In this document: in pieces, positions 1-7,260 of the stretch
How the letters are laid out: each line of letters starts with the position of its first letter
Position numbering within the stretch: position 1 is the stretch's first letter
Assembly: GCA_003539755.1 (NCBI GenBank)
Contig: DPOH01000132.1
Coordinates: forward strand, 1 to 10,643
DNA: 10,643 nt
Reading direction: 5' to 3'
Source of the DNA: Clostridium sp.
Lineage (GTDB): Bacteria; Bacillota; Clostridia; Clostridiales; Clostridiaceae
Program-made: the position numbers and the translations under genes
The notes under the pieces: generated by a model
Seen by the model: only the letters and a program-made list of their open reading frames with translations
The model's database searches: none
What the model was told of the DNA's origin: nothing

Positions 1-77
1 TTTTCGCAGGATGTTGCGAAGAGAATAATTTTCAGTTAGGTATAACCTTATATAATTATTTTAAATCGAAATGTTAG
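1..77 (+). CDS. Possible 3' end of a plus-strand gene entering from the left
   Basis: From base 3 one plus-strand frame stays open to a TAG at 75-77 and reads FAGCCEENNFQLGITLYNYF followed by KSKC. A second frame from base 1 is also open, to a TAG at 37-39 (FSQDVAKRIIFS). Either could be the C-terminus of a gene that starts outside the window and converges on the dehydrogenase. There is too little sequence to recognise a family, and both frames could be open by chance. A 6-bp hairpin (TTCGCA/TGCGAA, 3-20) has no U-tract on either side, so it is not a convincing terminator. Confidence 0.25.
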   Translation, partial: FAGCCEENNFQLGITLYNYFKSKC

Positions 78-97
78 AATTCACTCATTTAATTAAT

Positions 98-817
98 CTA
101 GTTATTATTCTCAATATCTAGATTCCACCCAAACTCTCCAGAATAAATCATCTGCTTTGTCATTCCACCATCGATACAGATATTCTCTCCAGTAATAAAA
201 CCTGCTTTTTCTGAACATAAGAATAAAACCATATTAGCAATATCCATTGGATTACCAACCCTATGAACAGGCTGCTGAATAGCATCTGCTCCTTCATATT
301 CCTTATAAGCTGTATCAATCCATCCTGGTGATATTGAATTTACTCGAACCTTTCCAGCCAAAGTTACTGCAAGTGCATGAGTCAATGCTGAAATTCCACC
401 TTTTGCTGCAGTATAACTCTCAGTATTAGGCTGGCTCATTCTATCTCTTGACGATGAAATATTAATAATAGATGCCCCCTCTGCAAAATATGGCATAAAT
501 GATTTTGAAAGATAAAATGGTGCAGTAACTCCAACTCTCATAGCATAGTTAAACTCATCATATGTACAATTCTCTAATCCCTTCATTAAAGGCAGTGCAT
601 TATTAATCAAATAATCAACATGCCCAAAATCACCAATTACCTTCTCTACAAATTTATCTAAAGTTTCCTTTTTAGAAATATCTCCGACAAAATAGTCATT
701 ATTTTTTATGTCTATAATACATACATTACATCCGTTTCTTTTAAATTCTTCAGCAATAGCCTTTCCTATCCCTTGTGCTCCACCTGTAATAACAGCAACT
801 TTATTTTCATAACTCAT
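98..817 (-). CDS. Short-chain dehydrogenase/reductase (SDR) family oxidoreductase
   Basis: A classical SDR of 239 aa, the usual length for the family. These are soluble NAD(P)(H)-dependent oxidoreductases acting on alcohol or carbonyl groups. The Rossmann glycine motif TGGAQGIG is at residues 11-18 and NNA at 72-74. The active site is a Ser cluster at 121-123, Tyr135 and Lys139 (YTAAK). The PG motif (SPGW) is at 163-166 and the late ITGENICIDGG segment at about 208-218. Asp36 at the end of beta-2 favours NAD(H) over NADP(H). After the usual IDGG end there is an extra tail of about 20 residues (MTKQMIYSGEFGWNLDIENN), which should help find close orthologues. The ATG at 815-817 has an AAAGGAG site 8 nt upstream and a promoter behind it. 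The gene is monocistronic and the substrate cannot be inferred. Confidence 0.9.
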   Translation of the reverse strand: MSYENKVAVITGGAQGIGKAIAEEFKRNGCNVCIIDIKNNDYFVGDISKKETLDKFVEKVIGDFGHVDYLINNALPLMKGLENCTYDEFNYAMRVGVTAPFYLSKSFMPYFAEGASIINISSSRDRMSQPNTESYTAAKGGISALTHALAVTLAGKVRVNSISPGWIDTAYKEYEGADAIQQPVHRVGNPMDIANMVLFLCSEKAGFITGENICIDGGMTKQMIYSGEFGWNLDIENNN

Positions 818-853
818 ATACTATTCTCCTTTAAAATTTATTATGAAATTATC

Positions 854-869
854 TTTACCAATTAGTAAA
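854..869. promoter_or_regulatory. Palindromic operator candidate upstream of the SDR gene
   Basis: TTTACCAATTAGTAAA is a near-perfect palindrome with seven of eight pairs matched (TTTAC-n-AATT-n-GTAAA). It lies between the predicted transcription start (about 881) and the ribosome-binding site (826-832), where a bound repressor would block elongation. Sites of this TTTACTAATTAGTAAA type resemble those of small winged-helix repressors such as HxlR or MarR proteins. No regulator gene is in the window, so the regulator is inferred. Confidence 0.4.
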
Positions 870-887
870 TTTCTTATCTATGACTGT

Positions 888-915
888 AACATATCATAAC
901 TTAGAATTATGTCAA
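888..915 (-). promoter_or_regulatory. Promoter of the SDR gene
   Basis: On the minus strand a perfect TTGACA -35 (910-915) is followed after 16 nt by TATGTT (888-893). The start would fall near 881, giving a leader of about 60 nt that contains the 854-869 palindrome and the AAAGGAG site. Confidence 0.6.
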
Positions 916-948
916 CATAGTGAACAAAAATAATCAAAATAAAACAAA

Positions 949-998
949 AGAAAAAGCTTTATTTCATACAGCATAACTGTAAGAAAAAAGCTTTTTCT
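949..998 (-). terminator. Intrinsic terminator downstream of sstT
   Basis: A 12-bp stem (AGAAAAAGCTTT at 949-960 with its complement at 987-998) is extended inward by TTTC/GAAA and ACAG/CTGT. On the minus strand it is followed by a broken U-tract (TTTGTTTTATTTT). No U-run follows on the plus side, so it acts in the minus direction. Confidence 0.8.
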
Positions 999-1034
999 AT
1001 GGTGTAGATAAAACACTACCTTTAAAATCCACCA
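999..1034 (-). repeat. 36-nt terminator-associated element, copy A
   Basis: Plus strand: ATGGTGTAGATAAAACAC then TACCTTTAAAATCCACCA. It matches the copy at 7347 at 30 of 36 positions. It abuts the terminator stem (0-nt gap) and lies about 126 nt beyond the sstT stop codon. Read as minus-strand RNA, its two ends are nearly complementary (GGUGGA with UACACC, one mismatch). Function unknown. Confidence 0.75.
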
Positions 1035-1160
1035 AATTATTTTCTGTTAACACTTTATTAAATTATAAATTTTTATATAATCCATTTTAAATGAACTATC
1101 TCATTTATCATAACTTTATTAAGACTAATCAGCCTAAAAATATTACTAAAGTTCTTAAAA

Positions 1161-2383
1161 TCAGAATTTTATTTCTTTACCTTTTTTTCTCCACTCCATA
1201 AATTCTGCTGTTGCTGCAAACATTACATCTCCTGCAGAATTTATTGCTGTTTCAAATGAATCCTGTACTACTCCTATGATAAAGCCTACCCCTACTACCT
1301 GCATTGCAATATCATTACTAATTCCAAATAAAGAACATGCCATAGGTATTAATAAAAGTGACCCTCCTGCAACTCCAGATGCTCCACATGCTGAAATTGT
1401 AGCTAACAGACTTAATAAAAGTGCTGAAATAAAGTCTACGTGAATTCCTAAAGTATGTGCTGCTGCTAATGCCATAACTGTAATTGTAATAGCTGCACCA
1501 TCCATATTAATTGTTGCACCTAATGGAATAGATACAGAATACATATCCTTATCCAATCCTAATTTTTCACAAAGTGACATATTAATTGGGATATTTGCCG
1601 CTGAACTTCTTGTAAAGAATGCTGTTATACCACTTTCCTTTAAACATCTAAACACTAATGGATATGGATTCTTTTTCAAGCAGATTCCTGCAATAAATGG
1701 ATCTACTACTAATCCTACAAAGAGCATACATCCTACTAAAATTAATAGAATCTTTCCATAATCAGAGAATATTCCAATACCATTTGTCGATACAGAATTA
1801 AATACTAATCCCATGACACCAAATGGAGCAAGACTAATTATCCATTTTACTGCCTGCGATACTACATCTGATAAATCCTTTATTACATCCCTTGTTTTAT
1901 CTGAAGCAACTACCTTTAGTGCAATTCCAAAAATAATTGCCCATGTAAGAATTCCAATATAGTTTGCATTCATCAATGATTCAACTGGATTAGATACCAC
2001 TTTTAATATAAGTGATTTTAATACTTCTCCAATTCCACTTGGTGCTGTATCAGATACTGCATCTGTTAATTTCAAATTCACTGGAAATAGAAAACTCGCT
2101 CCTACTGCAACTACAGCTGCAAGTAATGTACTTAACATATAAAGTGAGATAACTGTACGAAATTTCTTACCTACTCCATTACTTGCCTGAGCAATTGAAC
2201 TCATAACTAATATAAACACTAGTATTGGTGCAATTGCTTTTAATGCCCCTACAAATAAATCCCCCCAAATACTGATTATTGTTGCCTGCGGCACTGTTAA
2301 AGCTAAAATAATACCAATAACTAGTCCAATAATAATACGAATAATTAAACTTAAATCATTCCATTTTTTAATAAAATTTTCAT
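1161..2383 (-). CDS. sstT: Serine/threonine:Na+ symporter SstT, with apparent N-terminal frameshift
   Basis: An inner-membrane dicarboxylate/amino acid:cation symporter (DAACS) family protein, closest to SstT, which imports serine and threonine with Na+. Family hallmarks are present: the serine-rich hairpin 1 (TRSSAANIPINMS), the TM7 motif GATINMDGAA, hairpin 2 (ACGASGVAGGSLLLIP), and about eight hydrophobic segments. The frame is open upstream only to a TTG at 2469-2471, but that lies upstream of the consensus promoter (2419-2447) and cannot be on the transcript. The only ATG at proper distance from the AGGGGG site (2391-2396) is at 2381-2383. It reads MKILLKNGMI and then stops; one extra A in the A6 run at 2364-2369 would give MKILLKKWNDLSLIIRI and join the long frame. 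The restored protein would be about 407 aa, normal for SstT. This could be a real inactivating mutation, slippage, or a sequencing error. Confidence 0.85.
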
Positions 2384-2390
2384 TTACATG

Positions 2391-2396
2391 CCCCCT
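2391..2396 (-). promoter_or_regulatory. Ribosome-binding site that decides the sstT start
   Basis: AGGGGG on the minus strand lies 7 nt before the ATG at 2381-2383. No other start codon in either frame is at a suitable distance. This is the main evidence that the gene starts here and that the frame is broken soon afterwards. Confidence 0.7.
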
Positions 2397-2418
2397 ATTT
2401 ATATTTTGTGCAAGTAAA

Positions 2419-2447
2419 ATTATATATATTTTGTGATTTATTATCAA
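2419..2447 (-). promoter_or_regulatory. Promoter of sstT
   Basis: TTGATA (2442-2447), a 17-nt spacer and a perfect TATAAT (2419-2424) on the minus strand. The predicted start is near 2412, giving a short leader of about 29 nt before the ATG at 2383. This excludes the upstream TTG at 2469-2471 as a start. Confidence 0.8.
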
Positions 2448-2540
2448 TATTGTAATTCTTAACCGAACCAAATACTAAAGTAAATAGTAAGTACTTTTGA
2501 AATATAACAGTTAATTTTTTACTGTATGTTTTTAAATTAA

Positions 2541-2581
2541 ATAAAAAAAACCGCAAAAATTATTTATTAAATTTTTGTGAG
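2541..2581 (-). terminator. Intrinsic terminator downstream of the truncated CDF gene
   Basis: A stem of about 10 bp pairs CGCAAAAATT (2552-2561) with the AATTTTTGTG side ending near 2580, with one G-U pair. On the minus strand it is followed by a run of eight U (2543-2550). Confidence 0.75.
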
Positions 2582-2588
2582 TTTTGTA

Positions 2589-2621
2589 ATTGAGGTAAAG
2601 CGTGACCTTTTAAATCCACCA
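2589..2621 (-). repeat. Terminator-associated element, copy B
   Basis: Plus strand: ATTGAGGTAAAGCGTG then ACCTTTTAAATCCACCA. It aligns with the other copies after a 3-nt gap at positions 8-10. It sits 7 nt from the terminator stem and 61 nt past the stop codon of the CDF remnant. The outer GGTGGA/TCCACC pairing seen in other copies is lost, but the inner AAAG/CTTT pairing around GTCACG remains. Confidence 0.65.
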
Positions 2622-2682
2622 GTAAATCTTATTTTATTTGGCGAATTTCTTAATTAAAATTGAAGTAATAATGGTACTTACG

Positions 2683-3234
2683 TTAAGCAAACTCTGAGTC
2701 AATTGTTACCTCAATTGTATATTCATTAAATTTATCTTTGAGCATCTTTTCTAATCTACTCTTTAATTCCTTCCTATCACAGGAGAAATCTAAAACAGCA
2801 TCACAAAAGATTCTTTTATCTTTTTGATCAATTACTACTCCATGACATCCAAGACAATGTGGTTCATTCTCCTTAAATTTTTCAAGAATATTCCATACGT
2901 CCTTAGAAATTTCTGAATCCTTATCAATTCCATAAATTCCAAATACAAGATAAATATGTGTTTCTTGATAAATCATCATCTGCAATCTATGAAGTTCTGG
3001 ATAAATTTCACCAACAGTTTTTCTATAATCTATCTCAACATTAATACTACCTAAGTTTGTATTAGGACCATAATTATTTAATATCAAGTCATGAGCTCCT
3101 AACACATATTCAGAACTTTCAATAATTTCATAAATTTTTTCCTTTACATCTACATCTATTTTTTCACCAAGGATTTTACTTATAGTATCTCTTAGAACTT
3201 CAAGTCCAGCCTTTAAAATAAATATAGAAATAAT
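2683..3234 (-). pseudogene. 5'-truncated cation diffusion facilitator (CDF) transporter
   Basis: The open frame reads IISIFILKAGLEVLRDT, then SKILGEK, then a long cytoplasmic domain with GAHDLILNNYGP and GSINVEID. This matches the end of the last membrane helix and the C-terminal domain of CDF (CzcD/FieF-like) metal exporters, which swap Zn2+, Mn2+, Fe2+ or similar ions for protons. In clostridia the full protein usually has about 370-390 aa and six membrane helices; only about 183 codons are open here. In-frame TAA at 3235-3237 closes it upstream, and the first start-like codon, a GTG at 3103-3105, lies inside the domain with no ribosome-binding site. The transporter core is missing, so activity is very unlikely. 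It still has a downstream terminator and copy B of the repeat, so the loss may be fairly recent. Confidence 0.8.
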
Positions 3235-3388
3235 TTAATAAAATGATTGCAGAAAGATATCTTCTCTTAATTACTCTTTTTATTTCATCAGATAAATCAT
3301 TATAGTATTTATCATTTAATTTACTCCAAAGTTCTAAGCTTTCTAATTCATACTTATTATCGAAAAAATCAATAGTTGTAGTAATCAT
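3200..3388 (-). CDS. Small ORF of unknown function, possibly part of the broken CDF locus
   Basis: This reads 62 aa. The first 45 or so residues are hydrophilic and charged (for example NDLSDEIKRVIKRRYLSAII); the rest is hydrophobic and overlaps the CDF remnant in another frame, ending FKGWT. No clear Shine-Dalgarno site precedes the ATG at 3386-3388. The stretch RRYLSAII faintly recalls the GRIEYLSALII segment of CDF proteins, which would fit an internal deletion joining an early segment to the last helix, but the match is too short to trust. It may be a remnant or a chance ORF. Confidence 0.3.
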   Translation of the reverse strand: MITTTIDFFDNKYELESLELWSKLNDKYYNDLSDEIKRVIKRRYLSAIILLNYFYIYFKGWT

Positions 3389-3564
3389 TTAGAGTCCATA
3401 TATTACTTCATCTTGTACCTATACTTCTTACAATATCGTCATATCTTTATATAATTATAACATAATTATTTCATATGTTTAGCTACGTTGCTATTATAAT
3501 TTTTATTTATCTTCTTATGATATTAAATATATTCATTATGATATTTTTATCTAATAAATTTAAA

Positions 3565-4326
3565 TCAATCTAAATAAGCTATACTTAATCTTTTAGTTAT
3601 AGGATTAGTATATATTTCACAATTAACTTCATATATTAACTTTATATTTTCCTTTGTAAATATTTCTTCTGGCTTTCCTTCTGCTATAATCTTTCCATCT
3701 TTCATTGCATATATATAATCGCAGTACTTTGCGGCAAGTTCTAAGTCATGCAACACTGATAAAGTCGTTATATTTAAGTCCTTGACAATGTTTAATACCT
3801 GCAATTGATATTTTATATCTAGATGATTTGTAGGTTCATCCAATATTAAAAATTTAGGCTTCTGCACTATAGCTCTCGCTAATATCACCCTCTGCTTTTC
3901 CCCTCCTGATAGTGATAGATAGCTTCTGTCTTTTAGTTCCCATAAGTTGACTTTCTTCAATGCTTCTTCAACAAACTCCTTATCTTCATCTGTATCAGAC
4001 TGCATAAATGACTTATAAGGTGCTCTCCCCATGATAACCATATCATATACATTAAAATCAAAACTAAGCTCATTAAATTGACCCACTACTGCAATATTCT
4101 GTGCAATCTTTTTTTCAGATTCCTTTAAAAGATCTATATTATCTAAGAATATAGTTCCATACTTAGGCTTTACAATTTTATATATTGCTTTTAATAAAGT
4201 ACTCTTACCACATCCATTAGGTCCTACAATACCCACTGTCTGATTATTCTCAACATTTAGAGAAACCTTTTTAACAATTCGTTTACTTTGAATATCTATA
4301 CTAATATCTTCAGCATATAATTTCAT
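3565..4326 (-). CDS. ABC transporter ATP-binding protein, FepC/BtuD/HmuV type
   Basis: The ATPase of a metal-chelate importer; it powers the adjacent permease from the cytoplasmic side as a homodimer. All motifs are intact in 253 aa: Walker A GPNGCGKST (35-43), Q-loop Gln83, signature LSGGE (139-143), Walker B FLILDEP (159-165) with catalytic Glu164, D-loop NHLD (167-170) and H-loop His193. The segment YDMVIMGRAPY (94-104) is typical of the siderophore/haem/B12 subfamily. Its ATG is 3 nt beyond the permease stop, and its GGAGG site (4337-4341) lies inside the last permease codons, so translation is probably coupled. I saw no convincing hairpin terminator in the 176 nt downstream. Confidence 0.93.
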   Translation of the reverse strand: MKLYAEDISIDIQSKRIVKKVSLNVENNQTVGIVGPNGCGKSTLLKAIYKIVKPKYGTIFLDNIDLLKESEKKIAQNIAVVGQFNELSFDFNVYDMVIMGRAPYKSFMQSDTDEDKEFVEEALKKVNLWELKDRSYLSLSGGEKQRVILARAIVQKPKFLILDEPTNHLDIKYQLQVLNIVKDLNITTLSVLHDLELAAKYCDYIYAMKDGKIIAEGKPEEIFTKENIKLIYEVNCEIYTNPITKRLSIAYLD

Positions 4327-4329
4327 TTT

Positions 4330-5412
4330 TTACTTTCCTCCAAATCCATAATCTTTTTTAACCAACATATACAAGAATACTGGAGCACCAAAGGCTGCTG
4401 TAATGATACCAACTGGTATTTCCACACCATTTATCAATATCCTTGCAATAAGATCAGTTAATATCATAAATATTCCCCCAAACAATACTGCAATAGGCAA
4501 AAGCTTCTTATGGTCACTTCCTACTAATGCTCTTGTTATATGTGGTATTATAAGTCCAACAAATCCAATCATTCCACAATTGGCAACCATTATTCCAGTG
4601 ATTAATGCAGTAAGTGCTAGATATAATTTTCTATAAAAACTAAGGTTGATTCCTAACGTAGTTGCTTGTTCATCACCCATTAGCATAACATTCAATGTTC
4701 TAAACTGAGTGCAAAAGAAAGCAACACTTCCAGTAACTATAACAGCTAATAAAGGCAAGGTAGACCAAGTAGATCTAGCCACACTTCCCATAATCCAGAA
4801 AGTTACACTTTGTAACCCTTGAGAATTGTTAGAAAAATAAATTATCATACTTGAAAAAGAAGAAAACATAGAATCAATAACTGTTCCTGAAAGAACTAAT
4901 TTCGTACTTGTAGATCTTCCTCCAATATTAGCAAACATAAGCACAAGTATCGATGCTATTAATGCGCCTGTAAATGCCCCAAATGCTATTCCTACCTGGC
5001 CAATTATAGGCAGAGAACTTATTCCAATTAAAATTATAAAAGTTGCGCCTAAAGTTGCACCTGAAGATACACCTAATATATAGGGATCAGCTAATGGATT
5101 TTGTACTGAAGCCTGCATTATTGTTCCACAAACTGCTAGCCCCATACCTATACAACATGCTGTTAATATTCTTGGTAGTCGTATAAGCCAAACTACATTC
5201 AAATATAAGTTTGATTCAATGTTAAGACCATTCATCTGTATTCCTAATATTTTATATATTAATATCTTAAATGTCTGGTCAATAGGGACTTTAACCTGTC
5301 CTACAGATATTGCCACAATAATAGTAATTGCCATAACTATTAGTAAAATACATAAAATTAAGGGCGTCTCTAATTTTGTTTTCTTATTCCACAAATTATT
5401 TTGAGTTGACAT
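4330..5412 (-). CDS. FecCD-family ABC transporter permease (metal-chelate importer)
   Basis: An integral membrane subunit of 360 aa with about ten hydrophobic helices, the standard BtuC/FhuB/FecD fold that forms the translocation channel as a homodimer. Recognisable motifs are LADPYILGVSSGA (107-119), the coupling-region IGFVGLIIPH (282-291) followed by RALVGSDHKKLLP (294-306), and the C-terminal EIPVGIITAAFGAPVFLYML (331-350). The ATG at 5410-5412 has a GGAGG site at normal spacing. It is the first gene of a two-gene operon with the ATPase. The binding protein is encoded divergently across a 203-nt control region. Substrate is not determined: ferric siderophore, haem or cobalamin are the family options. 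I saw no sign of a cobalamin riboswitch in the leader. Confidence 0.93.
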   Translation of the reverse strand: MSTQNNLWNKKTKLETPLILCILLIVMAITIIVAISVGQVKVPIDQTFKILIYKILGIQMNGLNIESNLYLNVVWLIRLPRILTACCIGMGLAVCGTIMQASVQNPLADPYILGVSSGATLGATFIILIGISSLPIIGQVGIAFGAFTGALIASILVLMFANIGGRSTSTKLVLSGTVIDSMFSSFSSMIIYFSNNSQGLQSVTFWIMGSVARSTWSTLPLLAVIVTGSVAFFCTQFRTLNVMLMGDEQATTLGINLSFYRKLYLALTALITGIMVANCGMIGFVGLIIPHITRALVGSDHKKLLPIAVLFGGIFMILTDLIARILINGVEIPVGIITAAFGAPVFLYMLVKKDYGFGGK

Positions 5413-5615
5413 TAAACTTCCTCCATGATATAAATAATTTGTCTCAATTGATTTTGTTTCTCAATTATTTATATCAGTTTTTTTATTTTTTTGCAACTTT
5501 TTATAAAAATCAATTATTTATAGGAGATTAATAATAACTAGGTAAGTAATATTAGTTAGAAACAATACTGATTTTCTATGTAATGTTACAACTAGATTAT
5601 ATAAGGGGGATTACA
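5413..5615. promoter_or_regulatory. Divergent control region between permease and binding-protein genes
   Basis: A perfect 13-bp inverted repeat has arms GATATAAATAATT (5427-5439) and its complement (5463-5475). The sequence TCAATTATTTATA occurs twice as a direct repeat (5461-5473 and 5510-5522). So the unit TATAAATAATTGA or a near copy is present three times, once inverted. A good minus-strand promoter is visible: TTGCAA (5491-5496), 17 nt, TATAAA (5468-5473), with its -10 inside a repeat unit. The palindromic TTGCAA could also act as -35 for the plus strand, with a weak -10 (TATTTA, 5515-5520) inside the second direct repeat. Repeats placed over both -10 boxes suggest one regulator controlling both directions. 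It is not a clean Fur 7-1-7 box. Confidence 0.6.
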
Positions 5616-6608
5616 ATGAAAAAATTCACAAAATTATTAACGATTAGTACACTAGCATTAAGCCTTATTGGATGTGGTTCAAGTAGCACATTAAGCACTG
5701 AAAATGCATCATCAAAAAATAATACTGTAACTGTAGAAAGCTACTCTATCAGCGATGATGGTACTACTTGGGAACCTATAATGGCTACATTTGATAAAGT
5801 GCCTGAAAGAGTTCTTTGTAATAATCAAGGAGCTGCTGAATTGATGTTAAGACTTGGATTAGGCGATAAGATAGCTGGTGTTAGTGCTGTATTTGGAGAT
5901 CCAGCAGAAGATGTAGCTGAAGAATTCAGCAAATTAAATGTATTATCAACAAGCTATATTTCTAAAGAAGTAGCCTTATCCGTAAATCCAGATTGTATAA
6001 TCGGACGTGGTGATTTATTTATCAATGGAGATTATGGAGTTGGAACTGTCACTGATTTAAATAATGCAGGAATATCAACTTACATAACTCATGTGGGTGA
6101 AGATAAGGCAACTTATGACTCATTCTTAGCTGATATTAAGAACTTAGGCAAGATTTTCAATGTCGAAGATAGAGCACAAGAGCTAGTTGAAATATACAAT
6201 AATAAAATCAATACCTTAGAAGAAACTTACGGAAATAATAATTTAACAATGGCTGAAATAGCTACAGTTGAAAATGGTGTTCCTACTTTAAGTTCTCCAG
6301 CAAAAGAATATATCCAAAATGAAGCTTTTGAAATGATAGGTTTAAAAAATGCTTTTGCAGATTTTACTGGAAGCGAAATCAGTGTTGAAACTTTAATAGA
6401 AAGTAATCCTGATGTGTTAATTCTATTTGATTATGCCGGTGGTCCTAATATGGATGAAATGATAGAAGGATTATATAACAACGCATCTTTACAAGACATT
6501 ACAGCTATAAAAGAAAAAAGAGTTTATGCTCTTGATTTTAATGAAATCTATGGTGGCAGTGGTGACATCTATGATGCAATGGGTAAATTAGCTGAAACTA
6601 TCTATTAA
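5616..6608 (+). CDS. Substrate-binding lipoprotein of a metal-chelate ABC importer
   Basis: An extracellular lipid-anchored binding protein of the BtuF/FhuD/FepB class that delivers ligand to the divergent permease/ATPase. The start at 5616 is chosen over the in-frame ATG at 5583 because AGGGGG (5604-5609) sits just before it and because the protein then begins with a proper type II signal peptide: MKKFTKLLTISTLALSLIGC, lipobox LIGC, lipidated Cys20. A Ser/Asn-rich linker follows to about residue 38, then the periplasmic-binding fold with PERVLCNNQGAAELMLRLG (63-81), a central helix near 165-205 and a second lobe (VETLIESNPDVLILF, about 257-271). Mature length of about 310 aa fits the family. 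The ligand is unknown. Lgt, which lipidates such proteins, is encoded further right but there is no sign of co-regulation. Confidence 0.9.
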   Translation: MKKFTKLLTISTLALSLIGCGSSSTLSTENASSKNNTVTVESYSISDDGTTWEPIMATFDKVPERVLCNNQGAAELMLRLGLGDKIAGVSAVFGDPAEDVAEEFSKLNVLSTSYISKEVALSVNPDCIIGRGDLFINGDYGVGTVTDLNNAGISTYITHVGEDKATYDSFLADIKNLGKIFNVEDRAQELVEIYNNKINTLEETYGNNNLTMAEIATVENGVPTLSSPAKEYIQNEAFEMIGLKNAFADFTGSEISVETLIESNPDVLILFDYAGGPNMDEMIEGLYNNASLQDITAIKEKRVYALDFNEIYGGSGDIYDAMGKLAETIY

Positions 6609-6672
6609 AATATTTCTCTTCAAAAGTATAAATACAAAATAATTTATATGATATTGTAGGTATAAAAACTTA

Positions 6673-6722
6673 AAAGGGAATGTGGAGAGATTTGAGTAAA
6701 TAAATTTCTCCACATTCCCTTT
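6673..6722. terminator. Strong bidirectional intrinsic terminator
   Basis: A 21-bp stem with a single G-U pair: arm 6673-6693 (AAAGGGAATGTGGAGAGATTT) pairs with 6702-6722 around an 8-nt loop. Read in the minus direction it is followed by UUUUAAGUUUUUA. In the plus direction the U-tract is short (UUU at the base of the stem, then CAUAAUAU). It lies between two converging genes, the binding protein (+) and the flavodoxin (-), and probably serves both. Confidence 0.9.
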
Positions 6723-6749
6723 CATAATATCTTTATATAATTTTTATAA

Positions 6750-7229
6750 TTATAAATTTAAATTATCAATTTCGGCTATTAGCCCTTTAATATCATTTTC
6801 ATTTGGATGATGTATAGATTCTGCTATGCCCTCCTTGATCAATTCATATTTTTCAGGCTTATTTTTCTTTAAATTATCTTTCCAAATATCTGATACTTTT
6901 CCTTGACACATATATGAACCAACAATAGTGTTAGATTCTGGGATCAATGCTTTTACACTATCTAAAATTCCCTTAAAGTATTCTTTAGTATTATTGTATC
7001 CAGCTGTTCCGAATACAAATATCTTTTTATCGGAAAGTTTTTCTATAAAGTTTTTAATATCATCTCCACAAGAATTACCTTTCGCCCAAAATCCTATAAA
7101 TATAATATCTGCTTCAAGTGCTTCATCAGAAGGTTTTCCAAAATAGCACTCACCAATTTTATTTTTTATTACTTCTGCTAACTTTTCTGTATTACCAGTT
7201 GAACTACTATAAACTATTGAATATTTCAT
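6750..7229 (-). CDS. Flavodoxin-like protein (BilS-like flavodoxin family)
   Basis: A small FMN-binding electron carrier of 159 aa. The N-terminal phosphate-binding loop SSSTGNT is at residues 8-14. Further FMN-contact regions are FWAKGNS (47-53) and GTAGYN (74-79). The pattern NTIVGSYMCQGKVS (100-113), with Cys108, followed by a charged tail, is typical of a clostridial flavodoxin group some annotators call BilS, named for a protein beside bilirubin reductase. No bilirubin reductase is present here, so that function is not implied. Flavodoxins commonly replace ferredoxin when iron is short, which fits the neighbouring metal-chelate importer. AAGGAG (7237-7242) precedes the ATG, with its own promoter behind. 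Confidence 0.85.
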   Translation of the reverse strand: MKYSIVYSSSTGNTEKLAEVIKNKIGECYFGKPSDEALEADIIFIGFWAKGNSCGDDIKNFIEKLSDKKIFVFGTAGYNNTKEYFKGILDSVKALIPESNTIVGSYMCQGKVSDIWKDNLKKNKPEKYELIKEGIAESIHHPNENDIKGLIAEIDNLNL

Positions 7230-7260
7230 TTTCTGTCTCCTTAATCTATATTTATTAAAT

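Noticed and set aside
2384..2471. N-terminal extension of sstT starting at the TTG at 2469-2471
   Set aside because: It lies upstream of and across the consensus promoter (2419-2447), has no ribosome-binding site, and is not needed for the normal family length.
3389..3564. Terminator downstream of the ABC ATPase
   Set aside because: Only AT-rich, weak symmetry (for example around 3450-3475) is present; no GC-containing stem with a U-tract in the minus direction.
5583..5615. ATG at 5583 as start of the binding lipoprotein
   Set aside because: It would place 11 residues before the signal peptide and bury the AGGGGG site; the ATG at 5616 gives a standard lipoprotein signal.
5413..5615. Cobalamin riboswitch or Fur box in front of the ABC importer
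   Set aside because: No B12-box-like conserved segment and no GATAATGATTATC-like site could be found in the divergent region.
7229..7229. Assigning bilS function to the flavodoxin
   Set aside because: The family resemblance is noted, but no bilirubin reductase is in the window and many flavodoxins share this pattern, so no gene symbol is given.
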